From Aporrectodea caliginosa (Eukaryota; Annelida; Clitellata; Crassiclitellata; Lumbricidae), in the NCBI GenBank assembly GCA_020284085.1, contig JACEVL010000493.1, positions 443,001 to 507,000 of the forward strand: DNA of 64,000 nucleotides, in the 5' to 3' direction. Shown here piece after piece: positions 35,958-48,175 of this stretch. The position numbers and the translations under genes are program-made. Position 1 is the stretch's first letter. Each line of letters begins with the position of its first letter. The notes under the pieces were generated by a model. It saw nothing but the letters and a program-made list of their open reading frames with translations, was not told the origin of the DNA and did not search any database.

Positions 35958-36105
35958 CTTTCCTTAAAGCAGAAGTAGTAGATGATGTAAGCAATGATGC
36001 TGATGATGATCAGTCCACCAATTATGCTACAGACAATGATGGCAATGAGTTCCCCATCGCTCAGTCCACTATCCGGTGCTGCGGTATCAGGTTCGGGCGT
36101 AGAGA
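35958..36105 (-). CDS. Mucin-like membrane protein, transmembrane exon
   Basis: The acceptor tttgtctctgcag precedes 36105, the donor aaag|gtatgc follows 35958, phase 1 in and phase 2 out. Joined to the Thr-rich exon it reads ...TTPT-VSTPEPDTAAPDSGLSD, then GELIAIIVCSIIGGLIIISI and further hydrophobic residues, then YYFCFKE. This is a juxtamembrane acidic/Pro stub, a single transmembrane helix of about 25 residues and the start of a cytoplasmic tail with a Lys stop-transfer. Topology would be type I. The remaining tail exon(s) should lie at lower coordinates on the minus strand; I did not find one with confidence. Confidence 0.7.
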
Positions 36106-36302
36106 CTGCAGAGACAAATAACAATCATCATAATCACAATCAGGTTGCTATAGCTATCTGTTATTCATTCCTTCATTCATTCATTCATTCATTCCTTTAG
36201 CGAATATACGGTTTATTTGGTGGTAGAACTTGCGCTCCATAAATATTTAGGTAATAATATAAAAATAACAACAACCACAACTACTATAATAATGATAATA
36301 AT

Positions 36303-36491
<189 letters not shown>

Positions 36492-36597
36492 TTTACCCGA
36501 GGTATATATGATCCCTCAGGCTCTTAGAAACTAACTGAAGAGTAAAACCATTCTGGAACTAACAAGCCTCATCCCCACTGAAGTGGTGTTATGAGGA

Positions 36598-36837
<240 letters not shown>

Positions 36838-36838
<1 letters not shown>

Positions 36839-36986
36839 GAGATAAAAAAAATAGTTATAGTGGATAGGATGACCATTAAAAAGCCCAGGACAGAAAGTCC
36901 CACAGGAGATGTAAAGTTAAACAGAGGATATGCAGAGATGCACGTTGAAGATTTTCCATTATGGAATGGATCAAACGGAATCCCAC
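36838..36986 (-). other. Read-through segment after the Thr-rich exon, hydrophobic end
   Basis: If the donor at 36986 is not used, the frame stays open for 49 codons and ends in a hydrophobic stretch (SPVGLSVLGFLMVILSTITI and beyond) after a small-residue region (NGKSSTC). That resembles a GPI-anchor signal or a second transmembrane end. It then runs into an AAT microsatellite read as poly-Asn, with no nearby stop. It could be retained intron or an alternative terminal exon. Confidence 0.4.
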
Positions 36987-37588
36987 CTGTTGGGGTTGTG
37001 GGTCTTGTTGTAGCAGTAATATCAGAATCCGTGCCTCCGGATGGTTGGCTTCCTGACGGGTCGGTTGGATCTGTACCTACAGTAGGTGTAGCAGCTGGTG
37101 TAGTTGTAGGCGTTGAACCAGTAGCTATAGGCGTAGTCGTACCAGCAGTTGTAGGCGTAGTTGGTGTAGTTGAAGTAGTAGTTGTAAGCGTAGATGCAGT
37201 GTCTGGTCCTGTCGATGTAGTTGTTGTAGTAGCTGTTGTAACTTCTGTGGGTGGCGGTGTAGTGCTTTCTACAGGAGGTGTAGCGCTAGCTAAGGTAGTT
37301 ACTGTAGTTGTTGAAGCTTCTGTAGTTGTAAGTTCTATAGTCGTTGTAGTAGTTGTTGGTGGGAGCGTAGTTGTTGTTGTAGCTTCTGCGGTAGTAGTCG
37401 TTGTAGTCGTGGCAGGCGGTATGGTTGGCAATATTATTGTCGTGGATTCGGTACTAATTGACGTCTCATAAGTCGTTTCGTTCCAAATGGTGTAGTCATA
37501 GGTGGTTTCGAGCGTTGTAAAAGCATTTGTCGTAATTTCGGGTGTTCCACTCATTGTGGTGACGCCATCTGTTGGCATTGTTGAAGCG
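36987..37588 (-). CDS. Mucin-like membrane protein, Thr/Pro-rich ectodomain exon
   Basis: This 602-bp exon has acceptor ttaattattcag before 37588 and donor acag|gtggga at 36987/36986. It encodes about 200 residues dominated by Thr with Pro, Ser, Ala and Val, for example blocks like PPATTTTTTTAEATTTTTLP and STTPTTPTTAGTTTP. Such sequence is typical of densely O-glycosylated mucin ectodomains. One N-glycosylation sequon (NET) lies near the N-terminal side in a more complex segment (TTLETTYDYTIWNETTYE). The codons vary (ACT, ACA, ACC, ACG), so this is a real Thr-rich protein and not a triplet microsatellite. I do not recognise a named orthologue. Confidence 0.72.
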
Positions 37589-37631
37589 CTGAATAATTAA
37601 CACAAAATCTAGTTAATTACAGTTTCTAGTT

Positions 37632-37715
37632 GTCTCTTCAAGCGTGATACCTTAGTGGTTAACGTGGAAAATTGGCAGCCAGGGACCGAGGTTCAAATCC
37701 TCGTCTGGACAAATA
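37632..37715 (+). mobile_element. tRNA-like SINE head in mucin-like gene intron
   Basis: ataccttagtggttaacgtg (A-box) and a perfect B-box, ggttcaaatcc, ending gtctggaca. No cloverleaf acceptor stem. Confidence 0.5.
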
Positions 37716-37887
37716 TTTCTGATATTTTATATAATGTTGTAAACTAAGGACGTTGAACGTCCCACACTGTCGGTGGGAAGATGAGACGGCGAGGGAGAGG
37801 ACAGGCCATCCGCCCTCGGCTGAGGCTAAGAAAACGAAGTCGTTTACACTTCATATACACGACCGCCTCTCTTCAATTGTCAGTAGC

Positions 37888-38150
37888 GGTGTTAACGGTG
37901 GTAGTGTTACTGATGGTGATAACGGTGTTAATGTCAGCCATGGTAGTGACAGTAGCGGTGTTAATGGTGGTAGTGGTACTGATGGTGATAACGGTGTTAA
38001 TGTCAGCCATGGTAGTGACAGTAGTGGTGTTAATGGTGGTAGTGCTGCTGATTGTGGCGGTGGTAACGGCGGTAGTGGTTGCTATGGTAGTAATGGTGGT
38101 AACGGTAGCGTTGGTAGCGGTGGCAGTGTAAGTAATGGTAGCGATGTAGC
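37888..38150 (+). repeat. 69-bp tandem repeat in an open Gly/Ser/Asn-rich frame
   Basis: Two close 69-bp units (37888-37956, 37957-38025) and a degenerate remainder. In the plus strand they encode 23-residue units like TDGDNGVNVSHGSDSSG within an open frame 37753-38208. No domain is recognised; probably a minisatellite in the intron of the minus-strand gene. Confidence 0.7.
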
Positions 38151-38220
38151 AGTGATAATGGACAACCAAATAGCTATAGCAGCTATAGTAGCAGTTCGTA
38201 TATGGTAGCATCAAAGATGA

Positions 38221-38290
38221 CTCTGGGTGTCGAACTCGCCTAGCTGTGACCGAGAGACCAGCGACTTAACCACTGCGCCATCGTTAGGAA
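38221..38290 (-). mobile_element. tRNA-like SINE head
   Basis: The minus strand reads gatggcgcagtggttaagtc and gcgagttcgacaccc. Confidence 0.5.
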
Positions 38291-38399
38291 ACATTAGCGA
38301 ATCTGTCTCTTGACATCACTTGACATCGAAGCGAATCTCTCTCATGTTGAGAAGCTCTGAGATTGAGGCCATCAACAGCCACAGAGACATTTAGAGGGA

Positions 38400-39350
<951 letters not shown>

Positions 39351-39893
39351 TCAATGGGAGGAAGATGAAACTTTGCGATGCGATAATATGGGTTCGGATG
39401 ACACATGAATTTATAAATGTAGCTGCACTGTAACTAGAAATGTAGCTGGACAACTGGATTGGGCAATCATATCTTCTAGCGTCTCCCTCCTCTCTTTTCC
39501 AGGCTTTGTACTGGCACTACCTGGCACTCTTGTTACTACGGGTAGTGGTGGAGTTGTTTGAATGGTTTTCGCATAATTATGTCCAGTGACATCTTTCGGC
39601 AGCAGGGTCATTGACGTCGAACAAAAACTTAACCTACACAGGGACTATGTGGACCGAGGAAGAAACGATATACGGTCACAGTGATGAATATATATAGCTT
39701 CGGTCAGTAGAGTGTTAAAGGTGTCCAAATACAGCATGCATATTGAGCGTAGCCTGGCTTGCGTAGATGTAATTGTAACTGTATGTATATAATATCCAAA
39801 TGCAACTAACTGTAGCTGCAGATGTAACCAACTGCAAGTGTAACTGAAACTATAAGTGTTCACTTTTTTTCTATTACGACCTATGGTTTCATG

Positions 39894-40310
39894 CAGTGTT
39901 ACCACTCAGCATTTTAGGAAAAACATAGATCACCCGCTAAAAAAACATAGACACGGTTTTTCAGGAATTGCGTGTAGAATTAGGTGAAATCAGGAATTAT
40001 CAGAGCTTTTGTTGAGCGTGCCGGTCAAGAAACCGCCAGTTCTCAAAATTTTTTGCGGGAATCTACCACAAAAAAATTCGACAAGCAAAAAAAGTCATCG
40101 CATGCCAACAAATCAACAAATCGTCACGTCCCAATAAGAATTGCTCAAAGAAATAGCTTTTTTTATTGGAATTGCTGATAAAAGTACCTTTTTTTAAACA
40201 GAAAACCCTCCATGGAAAAAAACATAGATTTTTGAAAAAAAAACATAGAAACATAGACGAGGCAAAAAAAACATAGATCTTGGAGGAAAAACATAGGAGT
40301 GGTAACACTG
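39894..40310. mobile_element. hAT-type MITE with 8-bp target duplication
   Basis: 417 bp. The ends CAGTGTTACCACTC and GAGTGGTAACACTG are inverted, with flanks GTTTCATG at 39886-39893 and 40311-40318. The motif aaaaacatagat recurs inside. Confidence 0.88.
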
Positions 40311-40339
40311 GTTTCATGTAGGTATATATGACGTCACTG

Positions 40340-41000
40340 CATCGTAATCGTAATCGAGTATTTATATAGCGCCACTCAAAAACAGAGACGCTCCCGACCC
40401 GGGCCAGTGTCTTCACTGCTAAATAGAGAGGTTTTCAGGCGCTGGCGGAACTTGTCAAAAGAAATAGAGAAAAGGTCGGCCCTGAGGGACTGATGTAACC
40501 GGTTCCAGCTTTTGGGACCAACAACAGCGAAACTCCTATCCTGGGCCGTAGAAGTACGCACCCGCGAGACAACCAAGTGACCACGGGCCAAGGACCGTAG
40601 GGAGGAACGACTGGGCAGAGAAGATACTGGGGGTTACAAAATGCCCTAAGATAGTGAGGAGCAGAGCAGCAAGACAGTTTCGCATGAGGGAGCAGACCTT
40701 GAATTGGATGTGCTGGCGGATGGAGAGCCAGTGAAGAGAACCACGGATAAAATAGGAGGTAGCCTATGGTCAAACTTTGCAATGCCCCTATGAGGCGGGC
40801 GGCAGCGTTTAGGATGGCCTGAAGCTTATATGTATTTGTAGAGGAGAGACCAATGTAGACCGCATTCCCATAATCAATTCTGGCACAGATCAAAGCATGG
40901 ACCAAAGTCGTGATAGCGTGCAGTGGGAGTGATTGGCGGATGGCACGGAGTTGGCGTAGTAAATTCCAACATATTATTATCTGCAGAGAGACTTTTCGCA
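40340..41000 (-). pseudogene. Non-LTR retrotransposon 3' fragment
   Basis: The minus strand encodes LRQLRAIRQSLPLHAITTLV, ICARIDYGNAVYIGL, LQAILNAAARLIGAL and, in another frame, AVVGPKSWNRLHQSLRADLF. It ends with the common tail (minus strand ...tggcgctatataaatactcg). It sits just inside the first intron of the mucin-like gene. Confidence 0.75.
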
Positions 41001-41088
41001 CATCGGCATAAAACAGTAAGGTAATCCTTTACCTCGCAATTGTGCGATATTTTAAATTTGACTGAGTAGTAAAATTTCGTGTATTTAC

Positions 41089-41180
41089 CTCTGTGAGTAT
41101 CCCGGTACAAAGAACAAACTCGCTGTGTACACGACGAATGTTAAGTAACTAACTCGCGACATCTTTCCACACGGATTCAT
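41089..41180 (-). CDS. Mucin-like membrane protein, first coding exon (signal peptide)
   Basis: On the minus strand an ATG at 41180 (a second in-frame ATG at 41162) opens 30 codons, with an in-frame TAA 30 bases upstream. The peptide starts MNPCGKMSRVS and continues with a hydrophobic stretch, YLTFVVYTASLFFV, ending PGYSQ, which looks like a secretory signal peptide. The exon ends in a good donor, gag|gtaaat, in phase 2. The Thr-rich exon at 37588 begins with the single base needed to complete the codon (AG+C, Ser), so the two join in frame across a 3.5-kb intron. The exon was found by looking upstream for a phase-2 signal-peptide exon; it is a model, not a transcript. Confidence 0.65.
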
Positions 41181-41965
41181 CTTCCCGATTATCTTTTCCG
41201 TGTCGATTTAGGGCGTCTAGAACTCTTAGAAACTCGTAACTGTTGACTGTAGGCTGGCGTTTACGAAAGTTCTAAAATGTTCTGAAAAGCTGTGTAACAG
41301 TCCAAAGTGCGGAGACAAAGACAGAACTGAGTTCAATGTAGACTGTGAAAAAAACGATGTATCACTGCATAAACTGTCTCGCGAGTTAGACTTTTCGGAC
41401 TTTCTTCGAATTGCTTTTCGTTGGAGAAAACCAAGAGCCAAAAACCGAGTAACCGACGATGCACAGTGATCTCTCAAGCTGTCACAGTCGTCCTAATTTC
41501 TATGCGTCTAATGTCCAACTAACGGTCGAAACAGTCAAACAAGAGTATTATTTGAAGCCAAATAGGACTGTCTGTTGAAACGTTCGTACTATCTACTATA
41601 TATATATAGATATCCGCCCTATGAGCTTCTCTCAACTGGAGACTTTGTCCAATCAGTGATCATGTCGCCTTATATACACCATTCATGAAGCCTACGTCTG
41701 TTAAGAGGGCCTCTTTATACTAGAACTACAGCCAGGTGATATAACGCACAGCCCAGGCTGTCATAAGAATACTTCATAGAAAATAATTATTACTCACACA
41801 CTTGAAACAATTGCGTGCGTCGCCTTCATTGTCTAAGGAAGTAACAATTTAGTTTCTCGTTGAATCGATAAATGAATGACGATGAAACTGCGCTTACGTG
41901 GAGATGATTAAGTGGGTCTATTTTTTTCTGAGAAACCAATCACGGTGCAATTGTTTGAGGGAGGC

Positions 41966-42142
41966 AGTGGCGTAACGAAGGGTTTCAGCGCCCAGGGGTA
42001 AAGGTTGACGACTGCGCCCCTTTTAATTTTCTTGTTGACCTTTAATCGTTCTTGTCATAGTACTGTGTACCACTGAAAGACAATTTTGCGCCCCTTTGGT
42101 GCTGCGCCCGGGGGCGGCTGCCCCCCTCTCGTTACGCCACGG
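41966..42142. mobile_element. Short MITE with CAGTGGCGTAACGA ends
   Basis: Starts cagtggcgtaacgaaggg and ends ctctcgttacgccacgg, inverted over about 14 bp. No target duplication. The interior is rich in gcgcccc. Confidence 0.55.
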
Positions 42143-42194
42143 GTCTCTCTGGCAACCGGACTCAAACCTCCACTAGACATCGATCTCTGGACTT

Positions 42195-42960
42195 TGCAAT
42201 TAACTATAATGTCATGCAATGTAATGCCTTGTAATGTGATGTAAAGTGATACAATGTCTCACATTGTCACAGTGTCTCACATTGCATTACCTTACATGAC
42301 ATTATATCACAGTACATTACGTGACATTGTATTACATCGTATTAGCCTACATTGTGTTATTTTACATTACATTGCATGACATTGTATTACATCGTATTAC
42401 AGTGTGTTACTTTATACTACATTTCTTTGTATCATATGACATGGCCGGCATTCTATAACATAGTGGTGCGTTACACCATTTGCATTGTGTTTAATTGCAT
42501 TATGTTACTTTACATTTCATTGCCCCATAGCGCATTGGATAACACACTGGCATAGAGAGCGAGAGATACTGAGTTCGAGCCCCGTAGGGCGGACATGCTT
42601 TGTAGGCTGCTATTAGCGCCGTGTATTGCAGGCTGTCTGTTCTGTTAGTAGTTAAGAATTATGTCTTCTGTCATTTGTGTTCTTGTGAATTGTTTCAATT
42701 GCATAACTGTACACTGTAACCGGTTGCGGTTTGTCAACCGGATTGTTTCAATAAAGAATATTATTAATTAATTGCATTACATCGCATTGTTTAGCATTAC
42801 TGTCATTACATAGCAGTACAGTGCATCACATTGCTTAAAATTCCATTGTACTCTATTACATTAAGTTACAGTAAGCTACAGAACATCGCATAACACTGTA
42901 CAACATAAAACTTTATAGCATTACTTGGCATTAAGTTGCAATAACATCGCATTTCTTGTT
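42195..42960 (+). repeat. Degenerate ttacattgca repeat array split by a SINE
   Basis: 42195-42520 and 42771-42960 are loose 10-bp repeats (cattacatcgtattacagt). The family II SINE sits between them. Confidence 0.7.
42521..42770 (+). mobile_element. tRNA-derived SINE (family II)
   Basis: gcgcattggataacacactg, then gagttcgagccccgtagg, body as at 7562-7795, tail ccggttgcggtttgtcaacc. It is inserted in a degenerate ttacattgca repeat array. Confidence 0.75.
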
Positions 42961-43689
42961 TTGGCAAGAGAACTACGCAGAATTTTCGCAGAGTTGTAGG
43001 CCTAACAAGTCATTGCTAAAACAATAACGTCATTGGTAGGCATAACAGTACTGGTCACAGCTGGCCTAAAGAGACCTAATTTTTAGGCCAACGCGGCTAA
43101 ATCTTAAGAGCGTTTAGGTCTAAGAGCAAGGACCACGCCCTAGTCTTCTTAAGTCTTCATCTAAAGATAGGCCGCCGCTGTCATGGATACGCGTCGTCTT
43201 ATGACGTCAGTGTGGTGACACGCGTGTCAGAGCTATTTCAGGAATGTCGGGAATGCCCTGAGAGAGTGTAAGATCTCCAGTCTTGGGATAGGCTATGTTT
43301 TTAATGTAATTAGGCCGTGATGAATAGTCTTTTTACGCGTTTGCCACTCTGCCTTAGGCTATTGACTCAATATTACGTAATTGTGTAGCCTAAAGACCTA
43401 ATCATTCTAATGTATACTTTTGCGATAAGTCTCTTTAGTCTATGCTGGATAGCGTTTTATGTTTTCTGATAGGCCTAAGGCTATTTTTACTTTCAGGTCT
43501 ATCTTATTCTGATGAGCATATAGAGTGCCCTCTTAATCATCTCTGAGAGGAGATTAACGATAAAGTTGCAGAATTTGGAGAGTGGGTTGGTGGTTAAAAA
43601 GGCAACAATTACTGTAATTATTCCACTCATTGCCAGTCCATAGCGTGTTTTATTAATGACGTGCTAAATTACAAAACCCTTCTCTTCAT

Positions 43690-43925
43690 TTACTTTCCTC
43701 AAAACCTATTTTTTTCTCGTGACCTTGCGCCCTGGGAGCGTCTCTGAATGGTTCACCCTACTAGAGTAGAGGCGCATTATAGGGCCTAACTTTTTGAATA
43801 CAATACTAACTTTTTAAGACTATTTCCGGAGTTGGGCAGGCAGCACCTCTGAGGAGGTACCGTATCTTGGAGAGGCTCTATAAGGTCTATAAGTGCTCTG
43901 AATGACTGAGTAAATGAATGAATGA
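43690..43925 (+). mobile_element. Two consecutive LINE/SINE tail copies
   Basis: First copy gggagcgtctctgaatggtt...ggcgcattatagg (43734-43790), second gcagcacctctgaggaggta (43842-43900). The second leads into a compound GAAT/GGAC/GACT microsatellite. Confidence 0.5.
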
Positions 43926-44154
43926 ATTAATGGATGGATGGATGGACGGACGGACGGACGGACGGACGGACGGACGGACGGACGGACGGACGGACGGACG
44001 GACGGACTGACTGACTGACTGACTGACTGACTGACTGACTGACTGACTGACTGACTGACTGACTGACTGACTGACTGACTGACTGACTGACTGACTGACT
44101 GATTGATTGATTGATTGGTTGATTGGTTGGATGGTTGGATGGTTGGATGGTTGG

Positions 44155-44191
<37 letters not shown>

Positions 44192-44195
44192 CAGC
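43925..44195 (+). repeat. Compound tetranucleotide microsatellite
   Basis: Runs of GGAC (about 15), then GACT (about 25), then GATT/GGTT/GGAT units, changing in steps but keeping 4-bp register. Confidence 0.92.
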
Positions 44196-44621
44196 AGCAA
44201 CTTTGACGATTAGAACAGCATTGATGACCATCCTTCAGTTTAACTCTTACTTTCTAATATTTGCGCACATCTTTGTATAAATCCATTTACCTACCTGGAA
44301 CTTTCATAATCGTTTTGCAATTTTCTTATCAGTTGGCGGCACCAGGATTTGCGTTTGGTGCGTAGGTGGGCAAACCTCTCGGGCGATTTTCCAAAGTGCA
44401 GATCAGCTGTCCAATAGACCTATATTCATTAAACAATGCAGTCACTCTTGTGCTTCGTATTAAGACGCTGGTTACAAGCATCAATTCGTAGTTTTTAATA
44501 ATCAACTTGCTTCATTCTCCTCGATAATTATGGTAAACGGTCGACGTAAACGATGCTACACTCGATAATGCATAATCTCGATAATGCACTCGATAATGCA
44601 CGGGGGGGGCCCGTGGGCACA

Positions 44622-44825
44622 GGGTGGGGCCCGTGGCGCATTGGATAACATCTGGCAAAGAGACCGAGAGGTATCGAGTTCGAGCCCCCGTTGGGCGGAT
44701 ATGCTTTGTGTTTGCAGGCTGTCTGTTCTGTTAGTAGTTAAGATTTGTGTCTTGTGAATTGCATAATTGTACACTGTAACCGGTTGCGGTTTGTCAACCG
44801 GATTGTTGAATAAACGAAAATATAT
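44622..44825 (+). mobile_element. tRNA-derived SINE (family II)
   Basis: ggcgcattggataacatctg, gagttcgagcccccgttggg, ggctgtctgttctgttagta and tail ccggttgcggtttgtcaacc. Confidence 0.75.
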
Positions 44826-44962
44826 ATTATCTCTTTGGACACCTTTAACACGCTACTAACCGACGCTACATATTTATCACAGTAAAATGGCCGCGCGGGT
44901 AGTGTTGTTGTTGTTGTTGTGAACAGGTAGAACGAAAGATATCACCGAGCTCGTATAGTTAA

Positions 44963-45031
44963 TTAGTACATAGTTTGGATACGGTTTCTATCTATGCATA
45001 TATATATATAGATATCCAAACTATGTACTAA
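44963..45031. repeat. Inverted repeat, 19-bp perfect arms
   Basis: ttagtacatagtttggata (44963-44981) and tatccaaactatgtactaa (45013-45031) flank an AT-rich 31-base loop. Confidence 0.9.
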
Positions 45032-45180
45032 TATATATATATATATATAATAAAGCATATACTCACTTATATATATACATGACAGTTTAAAGGACTGCTT
45101 TCTCTATTTCTGGATTTAACTATTAAATTTTATGCAGTCTATAAATTGTTTGATCGCATGTTATTTATATGTGGATTGCA

Positions 45181-45274
<94 letters not shown>

Positions 45275-45277
<3 letters not shown>

Positions 45278-45492
45278 TCTTTTCTTTAATTAAGCGCCTG
45301 ACAAACGCACTGCGCTTTACATTTACATGTTATGCAATTGAAACAATCTTATCTAGTTAACTACTAACAGAACAGACAGCTTGTAATACACGGCGCTAAT
45401 AGCAGCCTACAAAGCAAATCCGCCCTAACGGGGCTCGTACTCGGTACCTCTCGCACTCTTCGCCAGATGTTATCCAACGCGCCACCGGAATT
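45275..45492 (-). mobile_element. tRNA-derived SINE (family II) with TAA tail
   Basis: Minus-strand copy with tail gtttgtcaggcgcttaatta next to (TAA)n at 45184-45276. Confidence 0.72.
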
Positions 45493-45900
45493 ACACGACG
45501 ATTAATTGATTATTTATGCGGTTTGTAACGTTTACGGATTGTATACGGAATCATAGCATTGGTCAATCTGTCAAAATCTGGAATTAGTTTGAACCATCAT
45601 AAACAACAATAAATCGAAATATCAAAAAACCTGAAATATTAGATTACAATCAAGCATGCGAAGAGGAAGATGCAAGTGTAGTCATCCAGTTTATCCTATT
45701 CAACTGACTCGGATATCTTAAACCAGTCAATCAACAAAGATAAAGAACACACTTACTTACTTACTTTATCTTCTGGAAGAACGAAGCGAAGACGGGACTG
45801 ATCACTCTGGACACCTTTAACACGCTACTGACCAATGCTATAATTAAAATCATCACTGTGATCGCATATCGTAGATTTCTTCCTCCAAGGAATCCCTTTG

Positions 45901-46311
45901 TATTGTATTGTATTGTATTTGAACACTTGTTATAGCGCCCCTACCAGATTTCCCATTCAGAGGCGCTCCCGACTACTGCGCGAACGCTGAATCGGAGTTT
46001 CACGCCGAATCGCATGAGCAATTGCGAGTGAAGGACTTGCCCAGGGTCCCTACGCGGCGACTTTGAGGTGGATTCGAACCCGCAACCCTCCAGCTGCAAG
46101 GCACCGAACATACCCCTACACCACCACGCCCCAGTTGTATTGTGATGTGTTGTATTGTGTGTTGTATTGTACTCCACGTTTATAATGCGACCGAGCCACC
46201 CGCAGTAAAGATCCTAGAAATTAATCTCTGATAATCCGACCCGACCGGGAAGCGAACCCGGGGCGCCGGCGCGGCGAGCGGGCACCAACCCACTCGGCCA
46301 CTCAGGATCCT
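45901..46311 (-). mobile_element. Dimeric tRNA-derived SINE, inverted copy
   Basis: Unit 1 head: gtggccgagtgggttggtgc and cgggttcgcttcccggtcgg. After a (TACAA/CAATA)n link, unit 2 head: ggtgtaggggtatgttcggt and gcgggttcgaatccacctc, core ccctgggcaagtccttcactc, tail gggagcgcctctgaatggga...gcgctataacaag. It is nearly identical to 47751-48175. Confidence 0.78.
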
Positions 46312-46318
46312 TTGTAAG

Positions 46319-46761
46319 GGTTCCGCGACAACTCGTCGAACGACATTTCGTATAACGACACTTCGTCTACGACAATTCGTATAACGACATTTCGTCTACT
46401 AGTGTATCTGTATCCATTACGGCTAATCAACAGAGGCCGCTTTCTTATAGTTTCGCGAAAAAGTGCTATATATATTCTCAGGAATCCAGCTTCTAATTAC
46501 TGACAAGATTATTTTCATCAATCCAGCTTCTGTTGAATGGAAATCTATTTTCATCCATGCATCCAGTTTGATTTCCAGCTTATTTTTACGTGAATAATTA
46601 TTTTGATCAATTCAGCTTCTATTTCAACACAGGAATGTTTTCATCAATCCCACTTCCATTTCGGGAAACAGTTTTTTTTCATCAATCCAGCTTCCATTTT
46701 AAAGTGACAATATCAAATAACTTAGTAGACGAAATGTCGTTCGACGAGTTGTCGTGACACC
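46319..46761. mobile_element. TIR element with 9-bp target duplication (Mutator-like?)
   Basis: 443 bp. The termini ggttccgcgacaactcgtcg and cgacgagttgtcgtgacacc are inverted over about 37 bp, and CTTTGTAAG occurs at 46310-46318 and 46762-46770. The 9-bp duplication suggests a Mutator-like mobiliser. Short acgacatttcgtctac sub-repeats lie inside; there is no ORF. Confidence 0.82.
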
Positions 46762-47527
46762 CTTTGTAAGTCGTTCGGTCGACGTCAACGGCCCTGCTGC
46801 CGAAAGTAGTCGCTAAACAAGGTTAACTACTATATTGCAGGAAGACATTAAAACAAGGGTAAATTTAGACACCTTTAATAAGTTGCGTAAAACTTCTATA
46901 TATTTAGCGATTGCGCTGAATTTGTGATTGGTAACAGGTTGTGTTTGGATCATTATACAGAGTGACAACTGACAACAGTACTATGCAAACAACTCCACCA
47001 CCAGTGGGAGTGTCATTGTGCCAATAGTGCCGCATCGCGCCAGTCCCAAGCCTGGAAGAAGAAGGAGGGTGATGTAAGCGATTCTGGTAGCCATAAAATG
47101 TTGTTAAACATTAGAACTACTATGCAATGAGTATTTTAGTGGCATTTGATTGCGTTGAAGCTATGACTGTAAAGTGATATTATGGGTGACATCATTAACT
47201 GAATATGCTGTTAAACACTGAATGTTAGTTACATTGTTAATTACTGTCTTGACACCTTTAAATGGAGTTTTTCGAACTCTATACATCCTTTGTTTTTACT
47301 GTATTGTACATAATTTTGAATCGTCGTCAACGTCCTTTGATGTTTTATGACAACGTTAGACATCGGAATAAAAGAAGTTATGACTGTTGGCCTATTTTGA
47401 TCAGTTGCACAGAAGTGAAAACTATTCAAACAACCCCACCACTATCCGTAGTGCCTACAGCACCAGCTAATGCCAGTCCAAAGCCTGGATATAAGAGGAG
47501 GAGGACGTCAGTAGTCCTGGTAGCCAC

Positions 47528-47650
47528 AATATGTATTGCAGGCTGTCTGTTCTGTTAGTAGTTAAGATTGTTTCAATTGCATATCATGTAAATGTACAGC
47601 CCAGTGCGTTTGTCAGGCGCTTGATTAAAGAAAAGATATTATTATTATTA

Positions 47651-47718
<68 letters not shown>

Positions 47719-47720
47719 AT
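47528..47720 (+). mobile_element. 5'-truncated SINE (family II)
   Basis: Begins at tgtattgcaggctgtctgtt, lacking the tRNA head; tail gtttgtcaggcgcttgatta, then (ATT)n. Confidence 0.7.
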
Positions 47721-47750
47721 GACGTTAAATACTTTAAATACTAGGCTACT

Positions 47751-48175
47751 AGGATCCTGAGTGGCCGAGTGGGTTGGTGCCCGCTCGCCGCGCCGGCGCC
47801 CCGGGTTCGCTTCCCGGTCGGGTCGGTTTATCAGAGATTAATTTCTCGGATCTTTACTGCGGGTGGCTCGGTCGCATTATAAACGTGGAGTACAATACAA
47901 CACACAATACAACACATCACAATACAACTGGGGCGTGGTGGTGTAGGGGTATGTTCGGTGCCTTGCAGCTGGAGGGTTGCGGGTTCGAATCCACCTCAAA
48001 GTCGCCGCGTAGGGACCCTGGGCAAGTCCTTCACTCGCAATTGCTCATGCGATTCGGCGTGAAACTCCGATTCAGCGTTCGCGCAGTAGTCGGGAGCGCC
48101 TCTGAATGGGAAATCTGGTAGGGGCGCTATAACAAGTGTTCAAATACAATACAATACAAAATACAATACAATACA
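47751..48175 (+). mobile_element. Dimeric tRNA-derived SINE, direct copy
   Basis: Same two-headed structure as 45901-46311, with very few differences, in the opposite orientation. The open frame that crosses it is not a gene. Confidence 0.78.

Noticed and set aside
37632..37715. Functional tRNA gene
   Set aside because: A- and B-box are present but I could not pair an acceptor stem or a normal anticodon arm, and similar heads recur with SINE tails.
45941..46177. 78-codon frame repeated at 47774-48121 as a conserved gene
   Set aside because: It is the translation of the dimeric SINE present in both places.
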